Below, piece after piece: positions 26,334 to 35,272 of a stretch of 64,000 bases of DNA (the stretch's first letter is position 1; each line of letters begins with the position of its first letter). The notes under the pieces are model-generated. The model ran no database searches. It was not told the DNA's origin and saw only the letters and a list, made by a program, of their open reading frames with translations. The stretch comes from Arcobacter defluvii (lineage in GTDB: Bacteria; Campylobacterota; Campylobacteria; Campylobacterales; Arcobacteraceae): positions 1-64,000 of the forward strand of contig NZ_CP053835.1 in NCBI RefSeq assembly GCF_013201725.1. The letters run 5' to 3'. The position numbers and the translations under genes were made by a program.

Positions 26334-27104
26334 TTAAATACTTGGTATACAAAATTTGTAACCATTTTCTTTTGAAATAATTTCAACATCTACATCATAA
26401 AGTTTTTTAATATTTGTAGAAGTTAGTTTTTCATTTATATTTCCAACATCTAAAATTTGACCATTTTTTAGCATCATTACTTTGTTTGAAGCATATAAAG
26501 CATGGTCTGGATAGTGAGTTGTTTTTACAAAAGTGTAACCTTCATTTGAGAGTTCTTTTAAAAATTTTAAAAGTTTTAGTTGATTTCCATAATCAAGCCC
26601 AGTAACTGGTTCATCCATAAAGATGATTTTTGATTCTTGGGTTAAAGCTCGAGCAATAAAGGCTAGTTGTCGCTCTCCTCCACTTATTTTTGAGTAGATA
26701 TTATCTTTTAGGTGACCAATCCCTACTTTTTCTAAAGCTTTAAGTGCAATTTCTTTATCTTTTAATGAATAGTTTGAAAATAGTCTAATATGTGCTAATC
26801 TTCCCATTAAAACTACATCAAATACAGTATAATCAAAAGGAATCTGATGAGTTTGTGGAAGATAAGAAATTAGTTTTGCTAGTTCTTTATTTTTGTATTC
26901 ATTTATATTTTTTGAGAGAATTTTTATTTCACCATTTGATTTAAATATTCCCAAAAGTATTTTTAATAAAGTAGTTTTTCCACAGCCGTTTTGTCCAACT
27001 AAAGATAAAACATCTCCTTGATATAATTGGAAATCTATATTAGTTAATATTTGTTTATTTCCATAAGAAAAAGAGATATTTTTAGCATCAATTAATAACA
27101 TCAA
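26334..27104 (-). CDS. molC: ABC transporter ATPase, MolC-like (FecCD-type importer)
   Basis: 256 residues: Walker A GQNGCGKTT, Q-loop SYLPQTHQIPFDY, signature SGGERQ and Walker B IIFMDEP. It matches ATPases of type II (BtuD/FhuC) importers. With the permease and binding protein upstream it forms a complete MolBCA-like system; in Haemophilus influenzae MolBCA imports molybdate/tungstate. The gene symbol rests on context. Confidence 0.8.
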   Translation of the reverse strand: MMLLIDAKNISFSYGNKQILTNIDFQLYQGDVLSLVGQNGCGKTTLLKILLGIFKSNGEIKILSKNINEYKNKELAKLISYLPQTHQIPFDYTVFDVVLMGRLAHIRLFSNYSLKDKEIALKALEKVGIGHLKDNIYSKISGGERQLAFIARALTQESKIIFMDEPVTGLDYGNQLKLLKFLKELSNEGYTFVKTTHYPDHALYASNKVMMLKNGQILDVGNINEKLTSTNIKKLYDVDVEIISKENGYKFCIPSI

Positions 27105-28111
27105 AATCCCTTTTTTGCATTTTTTAAAACCATTATAAAAATAGGTATTCCAATTATTGCTGTAACTATCCCAATAGGAATTTCAAAGCTAAAAATAATT
27201 CTTGAAAAATTATCAACAATTAGTAAAAAAATAGCCCCTAAAATTGCACTTATTGGCAATATTATCTTATTATCAGCTCCAAAAAGAAGTCTTGCTATAT
27301 GAGGAATAATTAATCCAATCCAACCAATTATTCCTGCAAGAATTACACTTAATGCACTAATAAAAGTAGCACTTATGATTACAATTAATTTGATTTTTTT
27401 TGTATCAACTCCTAATGCTTTAGCTTCTTCATCACCTAAACTTAATGCATTTAAATATTTTGATACAAAAAGTAAAATAATCATTCCTAAAAACATAGGA
27501 ATGGAAAGATTCCATACAATGTTTGGTGTACTAAAAGATAAACTTCCCATTAACCAATAAGTAATTGCAGGAAGTGCATCATATGGATCAGCTGCATATT
27601 TTACTATTGATAAAAATGCAGAAAAAAGTGAACTACTTATTATTCCACCTAAAACTAAAATAATCATATTTTTTGCATTTGAGTAAATAAATGAAATAGT
27701 AAGTGCAAATAAAACAGCAATTAAGCCAAATAAAAAAGTAGAAAGGTTTATAAAAAACCAATTCCATCCAAGAACCATACCAAGAGCAGCTCCAAAGGAA
27801 GCTCCACTTAGAACTCCAAGAATCCCAGGAGAAACAAGTGGATTTACAAACATAGCTTGAAATGCAGCTCCTGAAATAGCTAGTGAGCTTCCTATTAAAA
27901 CAGCAGCTATAATCCTTGGTAGCCTTATATCAAAAATCACACTTTGAAGCATTTCATATTTTTCTAAAGAAATATTTGAGTTAAACCCAATAAAACTTTT
28001 AAAAAAGTTTATATATTCATCTAAAGTTATTTGATAATTTCCAATAAAAAGGGAACTATTCATTAAAATAAATAAAAAGATAATTAGTATAAAAAATCCT
28101 AGTTTATTCAA
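27101..28111 (-). CDS. molB: FecCD-family permease, MolB-like
   Basis: 336 residues with about ten transmembrane helices and FecCD hallmarks IRLPRIIAAVLIGSSLAISGAAFQ (key part RLPRxxAAxxxGxxLAxSGxxxQ, about 52-75) and GWIGLIIPHIARLL (about 265). It overlaps molC by 4 bp (ATGA) and molA by 8 bp. Family members import metal chelates; the Mo operon context suggests molybdate. Confidence 0.83.
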   Translation of the reverse strand: MNKLGFFILIIFLFILMNSSLFIGNYQITLDEYINFFKSFIGFNSNISLEKYEMLQSVIFDIRLPRIIAAVLIGSSLAISGAAFQAMFVNPLVSPGILGVLSGASFGAALGMVLGWNWFFINLSTFLFGLIAVLFALTISFIYSNAKNMIILVLGGIISSSLFSAFLSIVKYAADPYDALPAITYWLMGSLSFSTPNIVWNLSIPMFLGMIILLFVSKYLNALSLGDEEAKALGVDTKKIKLIVIISATFISALSVILAGIIGWIGLIIPHIARLLFGADNKIILPISAILGAIFLLIVDNFSRIIFSFEIPIGIVTAIIGIPIFIMVLKNAKKGF

Positions 28112-29123
28112 GATTTTTACCTATTATTTCATTCAATTGTTCATCACTTAAATCTATACCTAAAAATAAAGAGTAAAACTCTTTTGCTTCTTTATTTATA
28201 TCTAATTTATAAACTTCAGGATGAAAAACAGAAAGTAACCATCTTAAACCTAATAATTTCATAAATGATGGAGGTCTATCAAACCAACTAAAAGGACCAA
28301 AAGGTAAAAAATATACTCTTCTATTTTTCACTGCATCTATATGTTTCCAATTGGAATCTTTATAGATTTTTTGATAAAACTCTTTATCGTAAACCAAAAT
28401 AATTTCAGGATTGTATGCTAAAACTTGTTCAAAATTTATAGCTTGTTTTCCAAAAAGGTTTGTTGTTTCACATTGATGAACATTCTTTCCACCAGCTAAA
28501 TTTATAAGTTCAGAATGAATTGAAGTGTTACATTCTGTTTCAAGTCCATTTTTCCCCTCAGCATAATAAACTTTAGGTTTTTTAGAAGCTTTTTGTGAAA
28601 CTTCTTTTGCTAAATTTAAACTATCTTTCCCATAATTTTCTAACTCTTTGGCTCTTTTCTCATTATTTGTTAATTTTCCAATATATGAAAAAGAATCTAC
28701 TAATTCCTCTAAACTATTTGATTTTAGATAAATTAGAGGGATATTTTTAGCTCCACCTAAAGAGGCTTTTATTTTTTCATCTCCTAGTTTTTTTGTATTA
28801 TCTGTCAATAAAATTACATCAGGATTTATTTGTAAAATCATTTCACTATTTGGAGTTTTTCCTTGCCCAAACCAACCACCAAGAACTGGAAGATTTTTCG
28901 TTTTTTCATCTAAAAATTTAGCTTCATTTTCATTAAATGGAAAATTTAATCCAGCAATTTTACTTTTATCCACAGCATACAAAGAGTATAAAAGTACAGG
29001 ATTTGAAGCATAAATCTTTTTTATATCATCTTTTATTTCACTTTTTTCTTTAAACATATCTTCAAAAATAACGGCATTACTATATAGATAAAAACTAAAT
29101 ATTAAAAGTAAGATTTTAAACAT
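28104..29123 (-). CDS. molA: Periplasmic binding protein, MolA-like
   Basis: 339 residues with a signal peptide (to about residue 17) and the helical-backbone class III fold. LGGWFGQGKTPNSEMIL and PFSWFDRPPSFMKLLGLRW are typical of the iron/Mo-type binding proteins partnered with FecCD permeases. H. influenzae MolA is the model for molybdate binding in this class. Next gene overlaps by 8 bp. Confidence 0.8.
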   Translation of the reverse strand: MFKILLLIFSFYLYSNAVIFEDMFKEKSEIKDDIKKIYASNPVLLYSLYAVDKSKIAGLNFPFNENEAKFLDEKTKNLPVLGGWFGQGKTPNSEMILQINPDVILLTDNTKKLGDEKIKASLGGAKNIPLIYLKSNSLEELVDSFSYIGKLTNNEKRAKELENYGKDSLNLAKEVSQKASKKPKVYYAEGKNGLETECNTSIHSELINLAGGKNVHQCETTNLFGKQAINFEQVLAYNPEIILVYDKEFYQKIYKDSNWKHIDAVKNRRVYFLPFGPFSWFDRPPSFMKLLGLRWLLSVFHPEVYKLDINKEAKEFYSLFLGIDLSDEQLNEIIGKNLE

Positions 29124-30114
29124 AAGGTTTTACCTCCTTTGTATATAAATTTAATATCTCTTTTGCTTTTTCTGTTGAAGTTGTAAGTGGTTTTAGTAAT
29201 AATGCTTCTATATCAAACTCTTCTTTTAGAGCTTTGATTTGTTCAATACACTCTTTTGGTGTGCCACAAATTGCATTTTCAAAAAGTTTATTACTATCAA
29301 AAAGTTTATTTCGTATGTCTATATATTCATTTGTTAAAAGTTTTACTAAAGTTGGGCTTGTATCTTTTGAAGCTCTCATTGATTTTAAAAATAAATCTGC
29401 ACAATATTGGGACTCTTTTATAATCTCTTCTTTGTTAACGCCAATATTTATACCTCTTGCAACTCTAAAAGATAAAGGTTTTGTTGGATTAAATGTTTTA
29501 TATGTATCAAATATAAATTTTATTTTTTCTTTACTTATTCCAATACTTCCAATCAATCCATAACCTTTTGTAGCAGCTTCTTTTATTGCTTCAAAAGATT
29601 CAGAAGCGATATATGTATTTATTGGTTCATTTAATTTTGGTCTTATTGAAATGTTTTCACAAGTAAAGAAGTTACCTTTAAAAGTTACAAGTTCTTCATT
29701 TAATAGTTTGTGAATTAATTCATTTGCTTCAAACATAACTTCTCTATTTGTGAAAGCATCTGCTTTAAAAGTTTTATCATAAATAGGAAATGCTCCTTTT
29801 GCAATTCCATATAAAAATCTATTTTCATCAAATGCTTTTATCATAGCAATTTCTTCTGCAAGTTTTATAGGATTGTATAAAGGGAGTAAAATAGCGGCTG
29901 TTCCTATTTTTATACTTTTAGTTTTTCCTAAAAGATAAGAAACAGCAGTAAGTGGAGAAGGAATGACACTAAAATTATTGAAGTGATGTTCTGTTATCCA
30001 AGCTTCATCAAAACCTAAATCTTCACAGTAACAAATTAAATCAAGTTGTTCAGTGATTGCTTTTTGATAATTATTTTCCCAATTTTCAAATAGGCAAAAT
30101 AATGCAGTTTTCAT
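29116..30114 (-). CDS. Luciferase-like (LLM class) flavin-dependent oxidoreductase
   Basis: 332 residues of the bacterial luciferase-like TIM-barrel family: EDLGFDEAWITEHHF (about 33-47), SIKIGTAAILLPLYNPIKLAEE (key part GTAAILLPLYNP) and LYGIAKG. Members are FMN-dependent monooxygenases or reductases. Position between modC and molA, with overlaps on both sides, makes it part of the Mo operon. It might act on an organic Mo ligand (chelator), but that is conjecture. Confidence 0.75.
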   Translation of the reverse strand: MKTALFCLFENWENNYQKAITEQLDLICYCEDLGFDEAWITEHHFNNFSVIPSPLTAVSYLLGKTKSIKIGTAAILLPLYNPIKLAEEIAMIKAFDENRFLYGIAKGAFPIYDKTFKADAFTNREVMFEANELIHKLLNEELVTFKGNFFTCENISIRPKLNEPINTYIASESFEAIKEAATKGYGLIGSIGISKEKIKFIFDTYKTFNPTKPLSFRVARGINIGVNKEEIIKESQYCADLFLKSMRASKDTSPTLVKLLTNEYIDIRNKLFDSNKLFENAICGTPKECIEQIKALKEEFDIEALLLKPLTTSTEKAKEILNLYTKEVKPYV

Positions 30115-30968
30115 TATAAAGTTTGCATCATCGGTGTAAATGCTTTTGTACTAACACTTACACTTTGCCCTATTTTTAAATTTGCTGCTTCTTCATTTCC
30201 TACAACAACTTCTACTAATTGTTGACCTATTGATACAATTGCAACGTGAATTACATCTATTTTTACAATATCAAGTAGTTCACCTTCAAATGAGAATTTT
30301 TGGCTACCTTTTGTTTTAAGAAGAATATCTTTAGGAAAACCATCATTTATGATTTTCCCAAGATTTAAAACAACAACTCTTGATGCCAAACGATACATTT
30401 CACTTGGGTCATGACTTACCATAATAGTTGTGGTATTAAACTCTTTATGTAAAGTTAATATTTCATTTTGTAATTTTGTTCTCATTTCTGGATCAAGTGC
30501 AGATAAAGGTTCATCCATCAATAAAAGTTTTGGTTTATTCATTAAAGCTCTACATAAACTAATTCTTTGTTTTTGTCCTCCACTTAATGTATTTGGATAT
30601 CTATTTTTTAATTCCGTCATTTCTGTCATTTCAAGCAATTTATTTGCTAAGTCTATATCTTTTTTTACATATAAAAGATTATCAATTACTGAAAAGTTAG
30701 GAAAAAGTGCATAATCTTGGAATACAAAACCAATATCTCTTTTTTGTGGAGCTAAACTAAACTTATCATCAAGCCAAAGTTCATTATCAATTTTTAAAGT
30801 ACCTTTAGCCTCTTCAAGTCCTGCAAGTATTCGTAAAAGTGTAGTTTTCCCACTACCACTAAAACCAGAAAGAGCAATAAATTCACCCTTATTTATTTTT
30901 AGATTTACATCTAAATTCATTTCACCATTTGAACCATGAAGTAATTTATTTATATTAATTTCTATCAT
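30114..30968 (-). CDS. modC: Molybdate ABC transporter ATP-binding protein
   Basis: 284 residues: Walker A GFSGSGKTT (about 35-43), signature LSGGQKQR, Walker B LLLMDEP, H-loop MVSHD, followed by a short TOBE-like C-terminal part. It energises ModB. Start-stop overlaps with modB (4 bp) upstream and the luciferase-like gene downstream. Confidence 0.88.
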   Translation of the reverse strand: MIEININKLLHGSNGEMNLDVNLKINKGEFIALSGFSGSGKTTLLRILAGLEEAKGTLKIDNELWLDDKFSLAPQKRDIGFVFQDYALFPNFSVIDNLLYVKKDIDLANKLLEMTEMTELKNRYPNTLSGGQKQRISLCRALMNKPKLLLMDEPLSALDPEMRTKLQNEILTLHKEFNTTTIMVSHDPSEMYRLASRVVVLNLGKIINDGFPKDILLKTKGSQKFSFEGELLDIVKIDVIHVAIVSIGQQLVEVVVGNEEAANLKIGQSVSVSTKAFTPMMQTL

Positions 30969-31663
30969 TTATGTAAACCTGTTAACTTTTTTTGTTTTCC
31001 ATTAAATATATAAACTCCAAGAAGAGTTAAGAAACTTAGAATTACCATAATTAAACTGTAAATATGTGCATTTGTATAATCCATAATTTCAACAAATTCA
31101 TATATTGCAACTGATGCAACTTTTGTTTCTCCTGGAATACTTCCTCCAACCATTAACACAACTCCAAACTCTCCAACTGTATGTGCAAAAGTTACTATAA
31201 TAGCAGTCATTAATGAAGGTTTTATATTTGGAATAGCAATTCTAAAAAGAGTTTGAAATTTACTTTTCCCACTTATATAACTTGCTTCTAATAAATTTTT
31301 ATTGATACTTTCTAAGCCACTTTGCATAGGTTGAACCATAAATGGTAAGCTATAAAAACAACTAGCAATAATTAAACCATAAAAATTGAAAACAAGTTTT
31401 ATTCCAAAATGTTCTTCAAAAAAAGCTCCAATTGGTGAATTATATGATAAAGCCCAAAGTATATAAAATCCTAAAACTGAAGGTGGTAAAACCAAAGGTA
31501 AGGCAGTAACAGCTTCTAGGTAAGGTTTTAATTTTGATTTTGTTTGAGATAAGTACCATGCAATTGGAAGACTTATAAAAAACAAAATCAAAGTAGTGAT
31601 ACCAGCTAATTTAAAAGATATTAAAAAAGGTTCAAACTCTATATTTTTTAACAATTCAATCAT
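30965..31663 (-). CDS. modB: Molybdate ABC transporter permease
   Basis: 232 residues with about five transmembrane helices, PLVLPPSVLGFYIL and the coupling motif LLEASYISGKSKFQTLFRIAIPN (key part EASYISGKS). It overlaps the TOBE-protein gene by 8 bp. Homologous to the second permease at 23637-24311. Confidence 0.88.
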   Translation of the reverse strand: MIELLKNIEFEPFLISFKLAGITTLILFFISLPIAWYLSQTKSKLKPYLEAVTALPLVLPPSVLGFYILWALSYNSPIGAFFEEHFGIKLVFNFYGLIIASCFYSLPFMVQPMQSGLESINKNLLEASYISGKSKFQTLFRIAIPNIKPSLMTAIIVTFAHTVGEFGVVLMVGGSIPGETKVASVAIYEFVEIMDYTNAHIYSLIMVILSFLTLLGVYIFNGKQKKLTGLHK

Positions 31664-32057
31664 CTAAAACATCCTGAATAGATAAATCACTTGCTTTAAT
31701 TAAAACTAAAACATCTTCATCTTTTTGTAGATTCATCTTTTTAGATGAATCTACAGTTATAATACTTTCAAGATAAGTATCATTGATTTTTAATATTATG
31801 TTAGATAGAAGGTGACCATTTTCTATCTTTTGAATAGTTGCAACAAATTGGTTTGATAAACTAATCTCTCCAAATAAATTTTTTGCAATAATTATATTTG
31901 TTGGTTTAACACTAAGAGTTACCTTTTTGTCAATTTGTATATTTTTGCCTAAATCTAAACTCATCATTTTTAGATTTTTCCCAAAAAAATCGAACTCAAC
32001 AATATTTAAACTATCAATAGAATTTATTTTTTTTATTGTTGCAACTAATTTATTCAT
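31656..32057 (-). CDS. TOBE/Mop-domain molybdate-binding protein
   Basis: 133 residues forming a di-TOBE unit: an N-terminal variant domain (LVATIKKINSIDSLNI...) and a C-terminal one (FVATIQKIENGHLLSNIILK... VLVLIKASDLSI). It is likely a cytoplasmic molybdate-binding partner of ModC, since ModC here has only a short TOBE region. Overlaps modA by 4 bp and modB by 8 bp. Confidence 0.7.
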   Translation of the reverse strand: MNKLVATIKKINSIDSLNIVEFDFFGKNLKMMSLDLGKNIQIDKKVTLSVKPTNIIIAKNLFGEISLSNQFVATIQKIENGHLLSNIILKINDTYLESIITVDSSKKMNLQKDEDVLVLIKASDLSIQDVLDD

Positions 32058-32800
32058 TTTACAATGTATCCATAATCAACAAATATTTTTTTAGCTTTTT
32101 CACCTAAAATAAAGTCATAAAATGCTTTAACTTCTGCATTATCAACTGCATTATTAATGATTACAATACCTTGTTTAATCGGTGTATATAAAGTTGGATC
32201 AACACTTGCCCAATTTACATTTTCTTTATATTTTGATAATTTTTCATCATATAAAGATGATTTTGCAATAAAGCCTATATCAGCAGCAGTTGTTGCATAA
32301 GTAACTGTTTGTGAAATTGATTCTGCATAAACAAATTTATCTTTAGTTGCTTCTTCTAAATTTGCATTTTTAATTGCTTCAACAGCTGCTGTTCCATAAG
32401 GAGCAGTTTTAGGATTAGCAATTGCAATTTTAGAAATTGAATCTTCTTTAATTAAATTTATACCTTTTGAATAATCAAGTTCTTTTGAACTTAACATAGC
32501 TAAAGCACCTTGTGCATAAACAACAGGTTTTGTAATTGCAATTTTATCTTCATATAAAGACTCAGGAAATTTCATATTTGCAGCCATAAAAATATTAAAT
32601 GGAGCACCATTTTTAATTTGAGCAGTTAATTTTCCACTACTTCCTAATGTAACTTGAATTTTTGTATCAGGGTTTGTTTTATTAAATTCTGCAATAAGTT
32701 CATTTATTGCATAACTAACATTTGCAGCAACAGCTATATTTACTTGACCAGCAAATATACTTGAACATAAAAATACTAATCCTAAAATTATCTTTTTCAT
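32054..32800 (-). CDS. modA: Molybdate-binding periplasmic protein
   Basis: 248 residues with signal peptide MKKIILGLVFLCSSIFAG, then VNIAVAANVSYAINELIAEF and VTLGSSGKLTAQIKNGAPFNIFMAAN (key part GSSGKLxxQIxxGAPFxxFxAA), the ModA anion-binding signature. The C-terminal YGYIVK is typical. It is second in the operon after modE. Confidence 0.93.
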   Translation of the reverse strand: MKKIILGLVFLCSSIFAGQVNIAVAANVSYAINELIAEFNKTNPDTKIQVTLGSSGKLTAQIKNGAPFNIFMAANMKFPESLYEDKIAITKPVVYAQGALAMLSSKELDYSKGINLIKEDSISKIAIANPKTAPYGTAAVEAIKNANLEEATKDKFVYAESISQTVTYATTAADIGFIAKSSLYDEKLSKYKENVNWASVDPTLYTPIKQGIVIINNAVDNAEVKAFYDFILGEKAKKIFVDYGYIVK

Positions 32801-32809
32801 TTTTTTTCC

Positions 32810-33592
32810 TTATTTTCCTATCATAATATCCGAGGCTTTTATAATTGCACTCACATTAGAACCTGGTTTAAGATTTAATCTATTTACAGAACTTGTTGTT
32901 ATAACTGAAGCAATTTTATCTGCATTGCCTATATCGATTACTACTTCAGAATTTATTTCACCTTGATTTATGTTGTCTACTACACCTTGGAATTTGTTTC
33001 TTGCACTAATATTTAAAGTAATATCTGTTGTTAATAAAACAGTACTTGATTTAAAAATTGCAACAACTTCATCTTTAGCTTTTAAGTCTAGATTTTTAAC
33101 AGCAGAATTTGTAATAACAGAAACAAGTGTATAACCACTTTTTAGTCTTATAAATACTTCTGCATTTACTTTTCCATGCTCTATTAATTCTACAATTCCA
33201 CTTATTTGATTTCTTGCACTTAATTGCATTGATAATCTCCTTATAGCTTTTAATGTACCTGTGTTAATATCAGTCATTCTATTTAGATTTTCAAGAAACT
33301 TTTTTTGTTCTTCTTTTAGTAAATGATAAGTTTTTAGTAGATTCTCTCCATATGTTGTAAGAGTAGTTCCTCCACCACCAACTCCACCTGTTTCTCTTTG
33401 TACTATCGGACTAATTGATAAATTATTCATGGCTTCAACTGCTTCCCAAGCAGATTTATAGCTCATGGGAACTTCTTTTGCCGCTTTACTGATAGAACCA
33501 GTTTTTTGTATTGCCATTAATAATTCAATTCTTTTTTCCAATAAAAAGGGTTGATTTAAAATTTCTAATGTCAAGTTTGATGATATTTCCAC
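32810..33592 (-). CDS. modE: Molybdate-responsive transcriptional regulator ModE
   Basis: 260 residues: N-terminal winged HTH (MAIQKTGSISKAAKEVPMSYKSAWEAVE, key part SISKAAKEVPMSYKSAW, about 32-50) and two C-terminal Mop domains (about 122-190 and 195-260), the full ModE architecture. It uses a GTG start at 33592 after AAAAAGGATTTTT. Two ModE-type boxes sit immediately upstream, one over the -10, so molybdate-dependent autorepression of the whole operon is likely. Confidence 0.93.
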   Translation of the reverse strand: MEISSNLTLEILNQPFLLEKRIELLMAIQKTGSISKAAKEVPMSYKSAWEAVEAMNNLSISPIVQRETGGVGGGGTTLTTYGENLLKTYHLLKEEQKKFLENLNRMTDINTGTLKAIRRLSMQLSARNQISGIVELIEHGKVNAEVFIRLKSGYTLVSVITNSAVKNLDLKAKDEVVAIFKSSTVLLTTDITLNISARNKFQGVVDNINQGEINSEVVIDIGNADKIASVITTSSVNRLNLKPGSNVSAIIKASDIMIGK

Positions 33593-33603
33593 AAAAATCC
33601 TTT

Positions 33604-33631
33604 TTGGCTATATTTAATAGTATATAACGAT
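33604..33631. promoter_or_regulatory. ModE box 1, over the -10 of the Mo operon
   Basis: TTGGCTATATT-N6-TATATAACGAT keeps the 11-6-11 layout of the E. coli ModE consensus (ATCGNTATATA-N6-TATATNNCGAT). A minus-strand TATACT (33619-33624) lies inside it. Confidence 0.65.
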
Positions 33632-33644
33632 AAACAAAAAAATA

Positions 33645-33676
33645 GTATCATTATATAACTGAATATATAATGATAC
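33645..33676. promoter_or_regulatory. ModE box 2, perfect 13 bp inverted repeat
   Basis: GTATCATTATATA-ACTGAA-TATATAATGATAC is perfectly palindromic. Its inner 28 bp (33647-33674) fit ATCATTATATA-N6-TATATAATGAT, a near-exact ModE operator, 16 bp from box 1. Confidence 0.8.
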
Positions 33677-33685
33677 CTAAAAAAA

Positions 33686-33710
33686 ACTAGAAGTTATAAA
33701 AACTTCTAGT
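33686..33710 (-). terminator. Terminator of nifHDK
   Basis: ACTAGAAGTT (33686-33695) and AACTTCTAGT (33701-33710) form a 10 bp stem with a 5 nt loop. On the minus strand eight T follow. It lies 8 bp after the nifK stop, directly before ModE box 2. Confidence 0.85.
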
Positions 33711-33717
33711 ATAAAAA

Positions 33718-35262
33718 TTATCTAACTGAATCGAAGAAATAATCTGTTTCAGCAATATTTTTTGTTTGTTCATCAAGATTATCTAAAATACTATTAGTAA
33801 TCCATGTTAATAGATTAATACCACCTTCATATCCACTAATAGAATATCTATGTAAATGATGTCTATCAAAAATTGGGAATCCAATTCTGATTAATGGAGT
33901 TTTAGTATCTCTATATAACTCTTTTCCGTAAACATTTCCAATCATAAAATCAACAGGCTCAGTAAATAGTAAGCTTCTTAAATGCCATAAATCTTTTCCT
34001 GCCCAAATATTACATTCAGCAGCTCTTGGAGATTTAGATAAAATTTCTTTCATATCTTCTTCCCAACCTTTTCTTGGCGCATTGTGGCAAAGAACGTGAG
34101 TTGGAATTGCTCCCATTTCAACTAAAAATGAAACCATTCCTAATAAGAAGTCAGGATCTCCCCAGATAGCAAATTTTTTGCTGTGCATATATGGATAAGA
34201 ATCTTGCATTGCATCTACTAATCTTGCTCTTTGTTGTTTTAACTCTTCAGGTACTTCTTTTCCAGTTAATTCAGCAAGTTTCATAACGAATCCATCAGTT
34301 CCACTTAAACCAATTGGGTTACAAGTTTCATATTTTTGTTTCCATTTATTTTTAATAGTTTTAGCTGTTAAAACAGTTGAATATTTTTGTAAACTGATAG
34401 TTGCACTTGCATTGATAGCTGTTTTAGCATCAGCTATTTTTGTTCCACCAGCATATAATTTATATTCTCCTGCTCCTGTATCCCATTGTTCTTCATGGTC
34501 ACCAATCATAATGATTTTGTCACCGAACATTTTAGAGATTTTTTTGATCTCTTTTAATGATCCTAAATATGGTTCAAATCCAGGAATGATGTTAATTCTT
34601 TCTGCATCTACTTCTTTAGTTACACCTTCACTTAATTGCTCTAAAGTTGATTTCATCATATTATCATAACCAGTAATATGAGATCCAACAAATGAAGGAG
34701 TGTGTGCATGAGGAATTAAGATATTATCTAATTCACCTTCAGCTTCTTCTCTAGCACCTATGATAAATGCATTTAAGTCATCTCCAATAACCTCTGCCAT
34801 ACAAGTAGTAGATACAGCAATCATTTCAGGTTTATATAAAGCATTACAGTTTCTTAAACCATCTTTCATATTTGCTAATCCCCCAAATACCGCTGCTGAT
34901 TCAGACATAGAATCTGAAACACAAGGAGTTGGTTCTTTAAAGTGTCTTGTAAAATATGTTCTAAAATACGCAACACAACCATGAGATCCATGAACGTAAG
35001 GCATAGTATTTTCAAATCCTAAAGCTACCATTACAGCACCTAAAGGTTGACAAGCTTTAGCAGGATTAACAGTGATTGCTTCTCTAGCTAAATTTTTTTC
35101 CCTATAATCCCAAGATTCAGTCCATTTTTGAATTTCTGCAACTTTTTCAGGTGATGTAGCACCAGCTGCACTTTCAAATTGTTTTTTATTTTTTAAAACT
35201 TCTTGATATTCAGGTTTTAAAAATAGTTTTTGTCCATTTACAATGTTTTCAACGTCTTGCAT
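33718..35262 (-). CDS. nifK: Nitrogenase MoFe protein beta chain
   Basis: 514 residues. P-cluster ligands are visible as Cys71 (KACQPLG), Cys96 (HGCVAYF) and Cys154 (STTCMAEVIGDD), matching Cys70, 95 and 153 of Azotobacter vinelandii. It forms the alpha2-beta2 MoFe protein with NifD. The gene lies 10 bp after nifD. A T-rich terminator follows at 33686-33710. Confidence 0.98.
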   Translation of the reverse strand: MQDVENIVNGQKLFLKPEYQEVLKNKKQFESAAGATSPEKVAEIQKWTESWDYREKNLAREAITVNPAKACQPLGAVMVALGFENTMPYVHGSHGCVAYFRTYFTRHFKEPTPCVSDSMSESAAVFGGLANMKDGLRNCNALYKPEMIAVSTTCMAEVIGDDLNAFIIGAREEAEGELDNILIPHAHTPSFVGSHITGYDNMMKSTLEQLSEGVTKEVDAERINIIPGFEPYLGSLKEIKKISKMFGDKIIMIGDHEEQWDTGAGEYKLYAGGTKIADAKTAINASATISLQKYSTVLTAKTIKNKWKQKYETCNPIGLSGTDGFVMKLAELTGKEVPEELKQQRARLVDAMQDSYPYMHSKKFAIWGDPDFLLGMVSFLVEMGAIPTHVLCHNAPRKGWEEDMKEILSKSPRAAECNIWAGKDLWHLRSLLFTEPVDFMIGNVYGKELYRDTKTPLIRIGFPIFDRHHLHRYSISGYEGGINLLTWITNSILDNLDEQTKNIAETDYFFDSVR

Positions 35263-35272
35263 AGCCTTCTCC

